Origin: Alphaproteobacteria bacterium
GTDB taxonomy: Bacteria > Pseudomonadota > Alphaproteobacteria > Ferrovibrionales > Ferrovibrionaceae
Direction of reading: 5' to 3'
NCBI GenBank assembly: GCA_026126215.1
Contig: JAHCJQ010000012.1
Coordinates: 1-50,840, forward strand
DNA: 50,840 nt
The position numbers and the translations under genes are program-made. A model generated the notes under the pieces. The model searched no databases. It had not been told where the DNA came from and saw only the letters and a list, made by a program, of their open reading frames with translations. Below, one piece after another: positions 18,598 through 27,220 of the stretch. The first letter of the stretch is position 1, and every line of letters starts with the position of its first letter.

Positions 18598-19125
18598 ATG
18601 ACCACCGCGAAAGTCGACCGTATCACTTCATTTTCCGACCGTGAGCTGCAGGATCTCTGCGAGGCGACCGACGAGGCGATCCTCGACGGCAACGGCTTCG
18701 GCTGGCTCAAGCCGCCGCCGCGCCGGGTGCTGGAGGCCTATTGGCGCGGTGTCCTGCTGGTGCCCGAGCGCGAACTCTACCTGGCGCGCCTCGATGGCAA
18801 TGTGGTCGGCACCGCCCAGCTTCTCAAGCCGCCGCCCAACAACGAAGCAGGCAGCCATGTCGCGACTCTTTCGACCTTCTTCATCGCACCCTGGGCGCGC
18901 GGCCATGGCCTGGCGCGCGGGCTGTTGAACGCGGTCGAGGAATCGGCGCGCGCGCAGCGTTTCGAAATGCTCGACCTCGATGTCCGCGCCACGCAGGAAG
19001 CGGCGATTGCCCTTTACGAAAGTGCCGGCTTCAGGCGCTGGGGCGTAAAGCCGCGCTATGCCCGGGTCGATGGCCGATATGTCGATGGCTATTTCTACTC
19101 CAAATGGCTCAAGGGCGCGGCATGA
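18598..19125 (+). CDS. GNAT-family N-acetyltransferase within the his operon
   Basis: The 175-residue protein carries the acetyl-CoA binding motif [23 protein letters not shown] (about residues 98-120), and the later [19 protein letters not shown] typical of GNAT enzymes. The substrate is unknown. It begins seven bases after hisH with GAGGGAC upstream, and ends in an ATGA overlap with hisA, so it is fully embedded in the histidine operon. No histidine-pathway step needs an acetyltransferase. It may modify an amino acid, an analogue or a protein, or may simply be co-expressed. Confidence 0.85.
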   Translation: MTTAKVDRITSFSDRELQDLCEATDEAILDGNGFGWLKPPPRRVLEAYWRGVLLVPERELYLARLDGNVVGTAQLLKPPPNNEAGSHVATLSTFFIAPWARGHGLARGLLNAVEESARAQRFEMLDLDVRATQEAAIALYESAGFRRWGVKPRYARVDGRYVDGYFYSKWLKGAA

Positions 19126-19847
19126 ACATCTACCCTGCAATCGACCTTAAGGACGGCGCCTGCGTCCGTCTCGAGAAAGGCGAGATGGCGCGCGCCACCA
19201 TCTTCAACCGCGAGCCCGCTTCCCAGGCGCGGGCCTTCGCCGAAGCGGGTTTTCGCTGGCTGCATGTGGTCGACCTGAACGGTGCCTTCGCCGGACGACC
19301 GGTGAATGCCGAGGCGGTGGCGGCGATCCTCGCGGCGACCGGTCTCCCGGTCCAGCTTGGCGGCGGCATTCGCGATCTCGCCACGATAGAGCGCTGGCTT
19401 TCGCAGGGGGTGGCGCGGGTCATCCTCGGCACGCTGGCGGTGCGCGAACCGCACCTCGTGCGCGAAGCCTGCCGGCTGTTTCCGGGCCGGGTCGCTCTCG
19501 GCCTCGACGCACGTGGCGGCAAGGTCGCGGTTGCCGGCTGGGCGGAGCAGTCGGAAATCGCCGTGCTCGATCTCGCCCGCCGCTTCGAGGATGCCGGCGC
19601 TGCGGCCATCGTCTATACCGACATCGACCGCGACGGGTTGCTGGGCGGGGTCAATGCCGAGGCAACGGCGGCGCTCGCCCGCGCCGTCACGACACCGGTC
19701 ATCGCTTCGGGCGGGGTTGGCTCGCTCGCCGACCTGGAGCGGCTGAAGGCCGAGCGGACCAGCGGCATCGAGGGCGTCATCGTCGGCCGCGCGCTCTATG
19801 ATGGACGCATCGACCCGGCCGCGGCGCTGGCGCTGGCGGCGGCGTGA
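19122..19847 (+). CDS. hisA: ProFAR isomerase HisA
   Basis: The 241-residue TIM barrel begins [17 protein letters not shown] and has the two catalytic aspartates, Asp8 and Asp129 (GLDARGG). The two phosphate-binding half-barrel motifs are QLGGGIRD and ASGGVGS. It isomerises N'-ProFAR to PRFAR in step four of histidine synthesis. The ATG overlaps the GNAT stop. A conserved [11 protein letters not shown] loop is also present. Confidence 0.95.
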   Translation: MNIYPAIDLKDGACVRLEKGEMARATIFNREPASQARAFAEAGFRWLHVVDLNGAFAGRPVNAEAVAAILAATGLPVQLGGGIRDLATIERWLSQGVARVILGTLAVREPHLVREACRLFPGRVALGLDARGGKVAVAGWAEQSEIAVLDLARRFEDAGAAAIVYTDIDRDGLLGGVNAEATAALARAVTTPVIASGGVGSLADLERLKAERTSGIEGVIVGRALYDGRIDPAAALALAAA

Positions 19848-19854
19848 GGAGACG

Positions 19855-20619
19855 ATGCTGAAAGTCCGCATCATTCCCTGCCTCGACGTCAAGGACGGCC
19901 GGGTCGTCAAGGGCGTGAACTTCGTCGGCCTCAGGGATGCCGGCGACCCTGTCGAGCAGGCCCGCCTTTATGATGCGCAAGGGGCCGACGAGCTCTGCTT
20001 CCTCGACATCACGGCGAGCCACGAGCGCCGCGACACGCTCTACGATGTCGTCGCGCGCACGGCCGAAGTCTGCTTCATGCCGCTCACCGTGGGGGGCGGC
20101 GTGCGCACAGTGGAGGATGTGCGCCGCCTGCTGCTGGCCGGTGCCGACAAGGTGTCCATCAATACCGCCGCGGTCGACCGCCCCGAATTCGTGCGCGAGG
20201 CTTCGGCCAAGTTCGGCGCGCAATGCATCGTGGTCGCGATCGACGCCAAGCAGACGGGGCCGGAGAAATGGGAGATCTTCACCCATGGCGGGCGGCGCCC
20301 GACCGGGCTCGATGCAATCGCCTGGGCAATGCGCATGGTCGAACTCGGCGCCGGCGAGATCCTGCTTACCTCCATGGACCGGGATGGCACCCGTTCGGGC
20401 TTCGATCTGGAGCTGACCCGGCGCGTCGCCGACGCGGTGGCGGTGCCGCTCGTCGCCTCGGGCGGTGTTGGCAGCCTCGACCACCTGGTCGATGGCATCC
20501 TGCAAGGCCATGCCAGCGCCGTGCTTGCCGCCTCGATCTTTCACTTTGGTGAATATACCATCGCGCAAGCCAAGGCGCGCATGCGCGAAGCGGGGATCGC
20601 GGTGAGGGAGGCCGGATAG
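19855..20619 (+). CDS. hisF: Imidazole glycerol phosphate synthase cyclase subunit HisF
   Basis: The 254-residue TIM barrel starts [20 protein letters not shown] with catalytic Asp11 and Asp130 (VVAIDAK) and phosphate motifs TVGGGVR and ASGGVGS. With HisH it makes imidazole-glycerol phosphate and AICAR. GAGGAG at 19846-19851 precedes the ATG. Clear similarity to HisA reflects the known duplication of this barrel. Confidence 0.96.
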   Translation: MLKVRIIPCLDVKDGRVVKGVNFVGLRDAGDPVEQARLYDAQGADELCFLDITASHERRDTLYDVVARTAEVCFMPLTVGGGVRTVEDVRRLLLAGADKVSINTAAVDRPEFVREASAKFGAQCIVVAIDAKQTGPEKWEIFTHGGRRPTGLDAIAWAMRMVELGAGEILLTSMDRDGTRSGFDLELTRRVADAVAVPLVASGGVGSLDHLVDGILQGHASAVLAASIFHFGEYTIAQAKARMREAGIAVREAG

Positions 20620-20620
20620 C

Positions 20621-20956
20621 ATGACGGAAACGGGCGATGTGGCGGTGCTCGGGCGCCTTTACCAGGTGATCGAAAGCCGCCGGGGCGGCGATCCCGAACA
20701 GTCCTACGTGGCGCGGCTGTTCCGCAAGGGGACGCCGAAGCTGGCGCAGAAAGTGGGCGAGGAGGCCGTCGAGGCGGTGATCGCGGCGAGCCTGCTGCAT
20801 CAGGACGAGCTGATCGATGAGAGCGCGGACCTGCTCTTCCATTTGCTGGTGCTCTGGGCCGATCTCGGCGTCAGGCCGGAGCAGGTCTGGGCGGAACTGG
20901 AACGGCGGGAAGGCATTTCGGGCGTCGACGAGAAGAAACAGCGCGCGCGCGAGTGA
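20621..20956 (+). CDS. hisE: Phosphoribosyl-ATP pyrophosphohydrolase HisE
   Basis: The 111-residue all-helical protein matches HisE: SYVARLFRKGTPKLAQKVGEEAVE with the metal-binding EExxE pattern, then DESADLLFHLLVLW. It hydrolyses phosphoribosyl-ATP to phosphoribosyl-AMP. It starts one base after hisF. hisI, hisG, hisD and hisC are not in the window. Confidence 0.94.
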   Translation: MTETGDVAVLGRLYQVIESRRGGDPEQSYVARLFRKGTPKLAQKVGEEAVEAVIAASLLHQDELIDESADLLFHLLVLWADLGVRPEQVWAELERREGISGVDEKKQRARE

Positions 20957-20998
20957 TGTCAGAGGCCTGGAACGGGCCGACGGGAAGTGGATGGGTGC

Positions 20999-21370
20999 AT
21001 GAGCTACGATCCGAACAATGTGTTTGCCCGCATCCTGCGCGGCGAGATTCCCTGCCGGAAGGTGCACGAGACGAAGCACTCCCTGGCATTTCACGACATC
21101 AACCCGCTGGCGCCGACCCATGTGCTGGTGATCCCCAAGGGCACCTATGTGCATCTCGACGACTTCACCGCGAAGGCGAGCGAAGAGGAGCTGGCGGATT
21201 TCATCCGCGCGGTCGGCGACACCGCGCGGCTGCTCGGCGTGCAGGCGGACGGCTACCGCATTCTTGCCAACAACGGCGCCAATGCCCACCAGGAGGTGCC
21301 GCACCTGCATGTGCACATCTTCGGCGGGCGGCCGCTCGGCAGCATGCTCAAGCGCGAGCCGGCCCGATAG
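20999..21370 (+). CDS. HIT-family (HINT-like) nucleotide hydrolase
   Basis: The 123-residue protein starts MSYDPNNVFARILRGEIPC, the usual opening of alphaproteobacterial HINT proteins, and has the catalytic histidine triad HLHVHIFGG (His102, His104, His106). Such enzymes hydrolyse purine nucleoside phosphoramidates. An in-frame ATG at 20987 would add four residues; 20999 fits the family. It lies 42 bases after hisE, probably at the operon end. Its last 23 bases overlap the convergent cyclase gene. Confidence 0.92.
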   Translation: MSYDPNNVFARILRGEIPCRKVHETKHSLAFHDINPLAPTHVLVIPKGTYVHLDDFTAKASEEELADFIRAVGDTARLLGVQADGYRILANNGANAHQEVPHLHVHIFGGRPLGSMLKREPAR

Positions 21371-23087
21371 GAGTCTCAGGCCGGCCGGCGCGCCTGCTCT
21401 CGGGTGCGGGCGCCGTGGGCGGCAGATCGAGCGCGCTGGGCACCAGGTAGATCGGCATCGGCTGGCGCCGGCCGCGGACTTCGATCTCGCGGCGCTGGAA
21501 CATCTTCAGATTCACGCCGGCGCGCTTGGCGACGCGGCGCGAGACGACGAGCTGCACGGCAAATTCCTTGGTCAGGCCTTCAAGCCGGCTTGCCGTATTC
21601 ACCGCATCGCCGATCGCCGTGACCGTCATGGCGCGGGCATAGCCCATCTCGCCGACGATTACGGTCCCCGCATGCAGCCCGATGCCCATGCGCAGCGGCT
21701 CGGGCAGGTCATGCTTCAGGCTCTCGTTCAGCGCCTCCAGCGCCTGCGCCATGGCGCGGGCCGCCTCCAGCGCATCCCGACAGCCGGCGGCGGATCCGTT
21801 GTGGAGGCCAAACAGCGCCATGACGCCATCGCCGATGAACTTGTCGAGCTGGCCGCCCGCCTTCTCCACCGCCTGCCCCATGGCGCGGAAATACTGGTTG
21901 AGCAGGAACACGACGTCGTAAGGGAGCTTCAGTTCGGCAAAGCGGGTGAAGCCGCGCAGATCGGCGAACAGGATGCAGATCTCGCGCTCGCTGCCCTGCA
22001 TGTAGCCTGGCCGCTGAAAGGCATCGCTCGCGCCGGCGGCCGGCAGCAGCGGCGTCACCACGAGATCATGGCGCGGGCGGATCTGGCAGGCGAGGCGCAC
22101 CGCCTCCGGCGCGCCGACGCGCGAGAGGACGCGCACCTCCTCCTCGCTCGGCGGTTCGAGATGCTCGCTGCCAGGGCCGGTCCGCACCCGGCAGGTGGAG
22201 CAGCGGCCGCGGCCGCCGCAGACGGAGGCGTGCGGGATGCCGGCCTCGCGGCTCGCCTCGAGCACGCTCAGGCCCGGCTTGACACGCACCCGCCGTCCCT
22301 CCGGGTAGGTCAGCGTGATCAATCCCTTGTGCGCCTCCGCAAGGCGCCGGATGGTCCAGGCGGCGAACACGCCGGCGAGGATGACCGCGATCAGCCCATA
22401 GGCGAGCGCGCTCGCCGAGGCGACCCAGTCGATGCCGGCCTGGCCGGGCAGTTTCACCAGGCTCAGGTGGCGTTCGCGCCAGAGCGGATCGGCATAGAGA
22501 AGCGCGGCTTCGCGCGCGCCGGACAGGAAGCCGGCGAGCGAGAGGGTCGGCAGCAGCAGCGCGGCCGTGTAGAGGCGCATGCGCCAGCTTTCGTACCAGG
22601 GCTTGAGCCGCAGCCAGTAATTGACCCCCATGCAGCCATGGAACCAGGCGACCAGGGTGGCGAAGGACTGCTGCAATCCTTCCTTCCAGTCGAAGGCCCA
22701 GATCGAGAGCAGCACGTAGGCATAACGGTCCTCGAGCCCGAAGACTTCGTGCAGGCCGCGATTGGCGAGCACATGCACCACGACCAGCGGCGGCACCAGC
22801 AGGCCGAGGGTGATCTGCACCGCCTCGCCCGCCGTGATCAGCCGCAGGCTGCGCCGGGCATAAAGCGAATAGAGGACCAGCGAAAGATGGGTCGCCAGCG
22901 CGCCGTAGAGGATCGTGGTGCCGAGCGGGTTGCGCCAAAGCAGGAGGAAGACCTCCCGTCCGGCCTCCATCGCATCGAGGCCGATCAAACCCAGGGCATG
23001 GTTGATCAGGTGGGTGGCGACGAAGGAGAAAAGGACCAGCCCGCTGCCGAGGCGGGTCCTGTTGATGATGTTCTGGTTCGCGCTCAC
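21348..23087 (-). CDS. Membrane cytochrome-b-like / 2Fe-2S ferredoxin / class III adenylate cyclase
   Basis: The 579-residue protein has three parts. Residues 1-250 hold about five or six membrane helices with histidines at 26, 30, 67, 105 and 150, resembling succinate dehydrogenase/fumarate reductase membrane anchors. Residues 255-345 are a plant-type ferredoxin domain with Cys290, Cys296, Cys299 and Cys334 (CGGRGRCSTC). Residues 366-550 are a class III cyclase: metal-binding Asp376 (FADLRGFT) and Asp420 (KFIGDGVMALFG), adenine-selecting Lys416, Thr490 where class IIIa enzymes have Asp (a class IIIb trait), and Asn497/Arg501. It should make cAMP, with redox or quinone/haem input inferred. 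The start is GTG with no clear ribosome-binding site. Confidence 0.88.
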   Translation of the reverse strand: MSANQNIINRTRLGSGLVLFSFVATHLINHALGLIGLDAMEAGREVFLLLWRNPLGTTILYGALATHLSLVLYSLYARRSLRLITAGEAVQITLGLLVPPLVVVHVLANRGLHEVFGLEDRYAYVLLSIWAFDWKEGLQQSFATLVAWFHGCMGVNYWLRLKPWYESWRMRLYTAALLLPTLSLAGFLSGAREAALLYADPLWRERHLSLVKLPGQAGIDWVASASALAYGLIAVILAGVFAAWTIRRLAEAHKGLITLTYPEGRRVRVKPGLSVLEASREAGIPHASVCGGRGRCSTCRVRTGPGSEHLEPPSEEEVRVLSRVGAPEAVRLACQIRPRHDLVVTPLLPAAGASDAFQRPGYMQGSEREICILFADLRGFTRFAELKLPYDVVFLLNQYFRAMGQAVEKAGGQLDKFIGDGVMALFGLHNGSAAGCRDALEAARAMAQALEALNESLKHDLPEPLRMGIGLHAGTVIVGEMGYARAMTVTAIGDAVNTASRLEGLTKEFAVQLVVSRRVAKRAGVNLKMFQRREIEVRGRRQPMPIYLVPSALDLPPTAPAPESRRAGRPETPIGPARA

Positions 23088-23153
23088 CCGTTCATCCGTG
23101 ATCGCCGGGAGGTGTGAGTTTTCCGGGCTGCCGGCCGGACAGGGCGGTGGCGC

Positions 23154-24206
23154 TCATGCCTTGACGCCGGCGAAGGCGGCGGGCGGCGCCGTGGGATCGA
23201 GCGGCCAGCGTGCCCGCGCCGGCGCGTCGAGCCCATCCCGCCGCCCAAGCCGCAGGTGTTCGAGCCCCGCCCAGGCGATCATGGCGGCATTGTCCGTGCA
23301 CAGAGCGGGCGGTGGCGCGATCAGTTCCAGGCCGCCCGCCCGCGCCACCTCCGCCAGACGCTCGCGCAGGCGCATGTTCGCCGCGACGCCACCGGCCAGG
23401 ACCAGATGGCGTCCGCCAGGATGGCGGGCGCGGAAGATGGCGATCGCATTGGCGGCGCGATCCGCCAGCACGTCCGCCACCGCCTCCTGGAAGGCGGCGG
23501 CAAGATCGCGGCGATCCTGCTCCGAGGGCGCGGGAAGCCCGGCAAGCGCCTGCCGGACTGCCGTCTTGAGGCCGGAGAAGGAGAAATCCGCACCCGGCCG
23601 CCCCAGCATTGGCCGCGGCAGGTCGAAACGCCCCGGCCGGCCGGTGCCCGCCGCCCGCTCGACCGCCGGCCCGCCGGGATAGCCCAGCCCCAGCAGCTTG
23701 GCTGTCTTGTCGAAGGCCTCTCCCACCGCATCGTCGATGGTGGTGCCAAGGCGGCGGTAGCGCCCGACATCCTCGACCACGAGAAGCTGGCAGTGGCCGC
23801 CCGAGACCAGCAGCAGCAGATAGGGGAAGGGCAGCCCGTGCGAGAGGCGGGGCGAGAGGGCGTGCCCTTCCAGATGGTTGACCGCCACCAGCGGCTTGCC
23901 GGTGGCAAGCGCGATGCCCTTGGCGGTAAGCAGGCCGACGATGACGCCGCCGATCAGCCCCGGACCGGCAGTGGCAGCGACGGCGTCGATCGCATCGAAA
24001 TCGAGGCCGGCCTGCCGCATGCAGGCGCGCACCAGCCCGTCGAGATGGCTGATATGAGCGCGCGCGGCGATCTCCGGCACCACGCCCAGATAGGGCCGGT
24101 GCTCGTCGATCTGCGAGAGCAGCGCCTCGGCGAGAACCTGCCGGTTTGCATCCACCAGCGCGCAGGCGGTCTCGTCGCAACTCGTCTCTATGCCCAGTAC
24201 GATCAT
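23154..24206 (-). CDS. tsaD: tRNA N6-adenosine threonylcarbamoyltransferase TsaD
   Basis: The 350-residue ASKHA-fold protein begins [19 protein letters not shown], with metal-binding His111 and His115 in [19 protein letters not shown] and the C-terminal [10 protein letters not shown]. TsaD transfers the threonylcarbamoyl group to A37 of ANN-decoding tRNAs, with TsaB and TsaE. The ATG at 24206 matches the family start; the open frame continues upstream but crosses hemC. It is divergent from hemC with only 45 bases between the start codons. Confidence 0.96.
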   Translation of the reverse strand: MIVLGIETSCDETACALVDANRQVLAEALLSQIDEHRPYLGVVPEIAARAHISHLDGLVRACMRQAGLDFDAIDAVAATAGPGLIGGVIVGLLTAKGIALATGKPLVAVNHLEGHALSPRLSHGLPFPYLLLLVSGGHCQLLVVEDVGRYRRLGTTIDDAVGEAFDKTAKLLGLGYPGGPAVERAAGTGRPGRFDLPRPMLGRPGADFSFSGLKTAVRQALAGLPAPSEQDRRDLAAAFQEAVADVLADRAANAIAIFRARHPGGRHLVLAGGVAANMRLRERLAEVARAGGLELIAPPPALCTDNAAMIAWAGLEHLRLGRRDGLDAPARARWPLDPTAPPAAFAGVKA

Positions 24207-24231
24207 CGTTTCCCGCCCGGCCGCGTTGGCT

Positions 24232-24237
24232 CTATAA
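24232..24237 (+). promoter_or_regulatory. Possible -10 element for hemC
   Basis: CTATAA, 14 bases before the hemC ATG, resembles an alphaproteobacterial -10. A -35 would fall at the tsaD start codon and is not well matched. The 45-base gap must hold both promoters, so they probably overlap. Confidence 0.3.
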
Positions 24238-24251
24238 CGGGCATTAGCACC

Positions 24252-25193
24252 ATGACCAGCACCCCGCAAGCCATCCTCCGCATCGGTACCCGCGGCAGCC
24301 CGCTCGCCCTGGCGCAGGCGGAGGAGGCGCGGCGCAGGCTGCGCGAGGCCCATGCCGGCCTCGTCGATGCGGAGCTCGAGATCGTCGTCATCCGGACCAC
24401 GGGCGACCGCATCCAGGATCGGGCGCTGGCGGAGGCTGGCGGCAAGGGCCTGTTCACCAAGGAGCTGGAGGAGGCACTGTTCGATGGCCGCATCGACCTG
24501 GCCGTCCATTCGATGAAGGACGTGCCGACCTTCCTGCCGGCCGGACTTTCCGTCGCGGCGATCCTGCCGCGGGAAGACGTGCGCGACGCTCTGATCGCGC
24601 CGGGCGTCGCCGCGATCGGCGCGCTTGCGCCGGGCGCCCGTGTCGGTACCGCCTCGCTGCGCCGCCAGGCACAGCTTCTCCACCGCCGGCCCGATCTTCA
24701 GGTGGCGACCCTGCGCGGCAACGTGCAGACCAGGCTTGCGCGGCTGGCCGAGGGACGCTTCGATGCCACCTTGCTGGCGCTGGCCGGGTTGAGGCGGCTT
24801 GGCCTTGCCGACCGGGCCAGCGCTGTCATACCGACGGAGGAGATGCTGCCGGCGGTGGCGCAGGGTGCGATCGGTCTGGAATGCCGCGAAGCCGATGCGC
24901 GCACGCGCCGGTTGCTCGCGCCACTCGCACATCGGGAGAGCGAGGTCTGCGTGGCCGCAGAGCGGGCATTGCTTGCTGCGCTCGACGGGTCCTGCCGCAC
25001 GCCCATCGCCGCCCTGGCGGAAATCCTCCCTGACGGGCGGTTGCGCCTGCGCGCCGAAATTCTCCGGCCCGATGGCAGCGAGGTCGTGGCCTGCGAACGC
25101 GCCGGACCGGCCGACGCGGGCGTGGCCATGGGGCGCGATGCGGGCGATGAGCTGAAGCGGCGGGGCGGCGCCGGCTTCTTCGCCGCCACCTGA
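24252..25193 (+). CDS. hemC: Porphobilinogen deaminase (hydroxymethylbilane synthase) HemC
   Basis: The 313-residue enzyme has [16 protein letters not shown] at the start, [30 protein letters not shown] and the dipyrromethane cofactor cysteine in DGSCRTPIA (Cys248). It condenses four porphobilinogen molecules into hydroxymethylbilane, the substrate of HemD encoded next door. The ATG at 24252 gives the family N-terminus. The hemD–mic60 frame begins five bases after its stop, so the two haem steps are co-expressed. Confidence 0.96.
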   Translation: MTSTPQAILRIGTRGSPLALAQAEEARRRLREAHAGLVDAELEIVVIRTTGDRIQDRALAEAGGKGLFTKELEEALFDGRIDLAVHSMKDVPTFLPAGLSVAAILPREDVRDALIAPGVAAIGALAPGARVGTASLRRQAQLLHRRPDLQVATLRGNVQTRLARLAEGRFDATLLALAGLRRLGLADRASAVIPTEEMLPAVAQGAIGLECREADARTRRLLAPLAHRESEVCVAAERALLAALDGSCRTPIAALAEILPDGRLRLRAEILRPDGSEVVACERAGPADAGVAMGRDAGDELKRRGGAGFFAAT

Positions 25194-25198
25194 GCTTC

Positions 25199-27220
25199 AT
25201 GGCGCGGCCGTTCGTCCTCGTTACCCGGCCGGAGCGCGAGGCGGCTGCGCTTGCGGCCCAGCTGGCGGCGGCGGGTATCGACGCGGCGATCGAGCCGTTG
25301 CTGGAGATCCGGCCGGTGGAGCCGCCGCCCGACATTGCGCTCGATGGCGTCCAGGCGCTTCTTTTCACCTCCGGCAATGGCGCGCGAACCTTTGCCGCGC
25401 TCTCTCCGCGCCGCGATCTGCCGGCGCTCGCCGTCGGCCCCGCCACCGCCGCGGAACTGCGCCAGGCCGGGTTCGTCGATGTCCGCGTCGCGGAAGGGGA
25501 TGCACGGGCGCTGGCCGCGCTGGTCCGCCGCGAACTGCGCCCCGAGGGGGGCAGGCTGCTGCATCCCGCCGGCGAGACCGTGGCTGGCGATCTGACGGGG
25601 GAGCTGGAAAAAGAAGGCTTCGATTGCGAACGGCTTGCCCTCTACCAGGCGGTGGTGCGCGCGGGCTTCAGTCCGCAATGCCATGCCCTGCTGCGCCAAG
25701 GGCGGCTGGATGGGGTCTTGCTTTTCTCTCCCCGCACGGCGGGGGCCTTTGCTAGGCTTGCCCGGGCGGAGGGGCTGGAAGCGAAAGCCGCCGGCCTGAC
25801 CGCCTGGTGCCTGAGCGCGGCGGTCGCCGAGGCGGTGGCGGGTCTGCCCTGGCGGCGTGTCCGGATCGCGAGGCGACCAGATCAGGATGCTTTGCTGGCA
25901 TTGTTGCGGGAGGACTTGCCGTTGTCCGACAAGGAGACCAGGGAGGCGAACACCACCGAGCCGGCAGGGGTGCCGGAAAGTCCCGCCGGCCCGGCGGCCG
26001 ACGGCGGCGGTGTTGCGGCTGCTACCGAGGCTACGGACGAGGCGCCGGCCAAGGGCCGCTCCGGCGGCCGCACCTGGCTTGTCCTGCTCCTGCTGATCGT
26101 TGCCGGCGGTGCCTTTGCGCTCTGGTATTCGCCGGAGGCGCGAAACTGGCTTGCCGGTCTGACCGGAGGCACCCTGGCGCCGGCGCCGGTCACGTCCTCC
26201 GCCTCCGGCGAGGGCGCGCGCCCGGCGGAGCCGGCGTTGAGCCGGCCGAGAGAGGCGGCAAGCGCTGCACCAGCCGTGCCCGATCCGCGGATTGCCGAAC
26301 TGGCGGCGCGCCTGGCCGCGCTCGAAAACCGCCCGGCGCCCCAGCTCCCCGCCGCGCCCGCTCCTGGCGTCCCGCCCGAGCGCTTCGCGGCGCTGGAAGG
26401 ACGGATCGAGGAATTGGCCGGCACGGGCGCGGCATTGACGAAACGGCTTGAGGAACTGGCAGGTGCGGGTGCGCCGCTGTCGGGGCTGGAGGAAAGGCTG
26501 GCACGCCTGGAAAGCCGTCCCGAACCGCTGGCCCCCGTGGCGCCCGCCGAGCCGGTGGATCTGGCGCCGATCGGCCAGCGCATCGATGCGCTGGCCAAGC
26601 GTCTGGAGGGCTTCGAGCAGCGGCTGGCAATGCTGGAGAGCGGGCTTGGCACGCTTCGGGAGAGCGCGCGCGGCGCCGATGCCGAAGCGCGGACCTTCGG
26701 CCAGGTCGTGGCCCTGACCCGCCTGGGCGAGACCTTGCGTCGCGGCCGGCCGTTCGAGCGGGAACTGGCAAGCGCCCGTGAACTCGGCGCCGGCGTCGAG
26801 GATGCGGAGGCGCTGGCGACGCTCTCGGCCCATGCCGCGCGCGGCGTCGCGACCGAAGGCGATCTGGCGCGACGCTTTGCCCGGCTCGCGCCGGCGCTGC
26901 TCACGGCCGAGCGGGCGGCCGAGGAGCATGCCTGGTGGCAGCGCACGTTGGGGCGAATCCGCTCGCTCGTCTCCATCCGCCGGGTCGGCGAGATCGAGGG
27001 GGACGAGGCCGAGGCCATCGCCGCCCGGGTCGAACTGCGCCTTGCCGCCGGCGAACTGGCCGGCGCGCGCGATGAACTGGCGCGCCTCGCCGCGCCGGCG
27101 GCCACCGCCGCGGCGGAGTACCGTGGTCTGCTCGATGCACGGCTTGCCGCCGAGCAGGCGCTGGCCAGCCTCGAGCGCCGGGCGCTCGCTTCGCTGGCCG
27201 GCAAGGCGCGCGCACAATGA
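25199..27220 (+). CDS. hemD: Uroporphyrinogen-III synthase (HemD) fused in frame to alphaproteobacterial mitofilin/Mic60
   Basis: One uninterrupted frame of 673 residues joins two proteins. Residues 1-about 240 are HemD-like: VLVTRPEREAAALAAQL, LLFTSGNGARTFAAL, AVGPATAAEL and FSPRTAGAFARL. HemD cyclises hydroxymethylbilane to uroporphyrinogen III. After an acidic/Pro-Ala linker comes a membrane helix (292-310), a predicted coiled coil (about 362-490, with repeated EERLARLESR-type heptads) and a C-terminal helical mitofilin domain (500-670). This is the layout of bacterial Mic60, the relative of the mitochondrial crista-junction protein. HemD and Mic60 are separate neighbours in most relatives. 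A ribosome-binding site and TTG at 25908-25924 could also start Mic60 alone. The stop overlaps hemY (ATGA). Confidence 0.87.
   Translation: MARPFVLVTRPEREAAALAAQLAAAGIDAAIEPLLEIRPVEPPPDIALDGVQALLFTSGNGARTFAALSPRRDLPALAVGPATAAELRQAGFVDVRVAEGDARALAALVRRELRPEGGRLLHPAGETVAGDLTGELEKEGFDCERLALYQAVVRAGFSPQCHALLRQGRLDGVLLFSPRTAGAFARLARAEGLEAKAAGLTAWCLSAAVAEAVAGLPWRRVRIARRPDQDALLALLREDLPLSDKETREANTTEPAGVPESPAGPAADGGGVAAATEATDEAPAKGRSGGRTWLVLLLLIVAGGAFALWYSPEARNWLAGLTGGTLAPAPVTSSASGEGARPAEPALSRPREAASAAPAVPDPRIAELAARLAALENRPAPQLPAAPAPGVPPERFAALEGRIEELAGTGAALTKRLEELAGAGAPLSGLEERLARLESRPEPLAPVAPAEPVDLAPIGQRIDALAKRLEGFEQRLAMLESGLGTLRESARGADAEARTFGQVVALTRLGETLRRGRPFERELASARELGAGVEDAEALATLSAHAARGVATEGDLARRFARLAPALLTAERAAEEHAWWQRTLGRIRSLVSIRRVGEIEGDEAEAIAARVELRLAAGELAGARDELARLAAPAATAAAEYRGLLDARLAAEQALASLERRALASLAGKARAQ
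25908..25924 (+). promoter_or_regulatory. Internal Shine-Dalgarno and in-frame TTG at the HemD/Mic60 junction
   Basis: GGGAGGA at 25908-25914 is followed, seven bases later, by TTG at 25922-25924 in the same frame as the fusion (codon 242). Translation from it would give MSDKETREANTTEP and about 432 residues holding exactly the linker, membrane helix, coiled coil and mitofilin domain. It falls where an independent Mic60 would be expected to begin. This is what the sequence shows; use of the start is inference. Confidence 0.5.
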
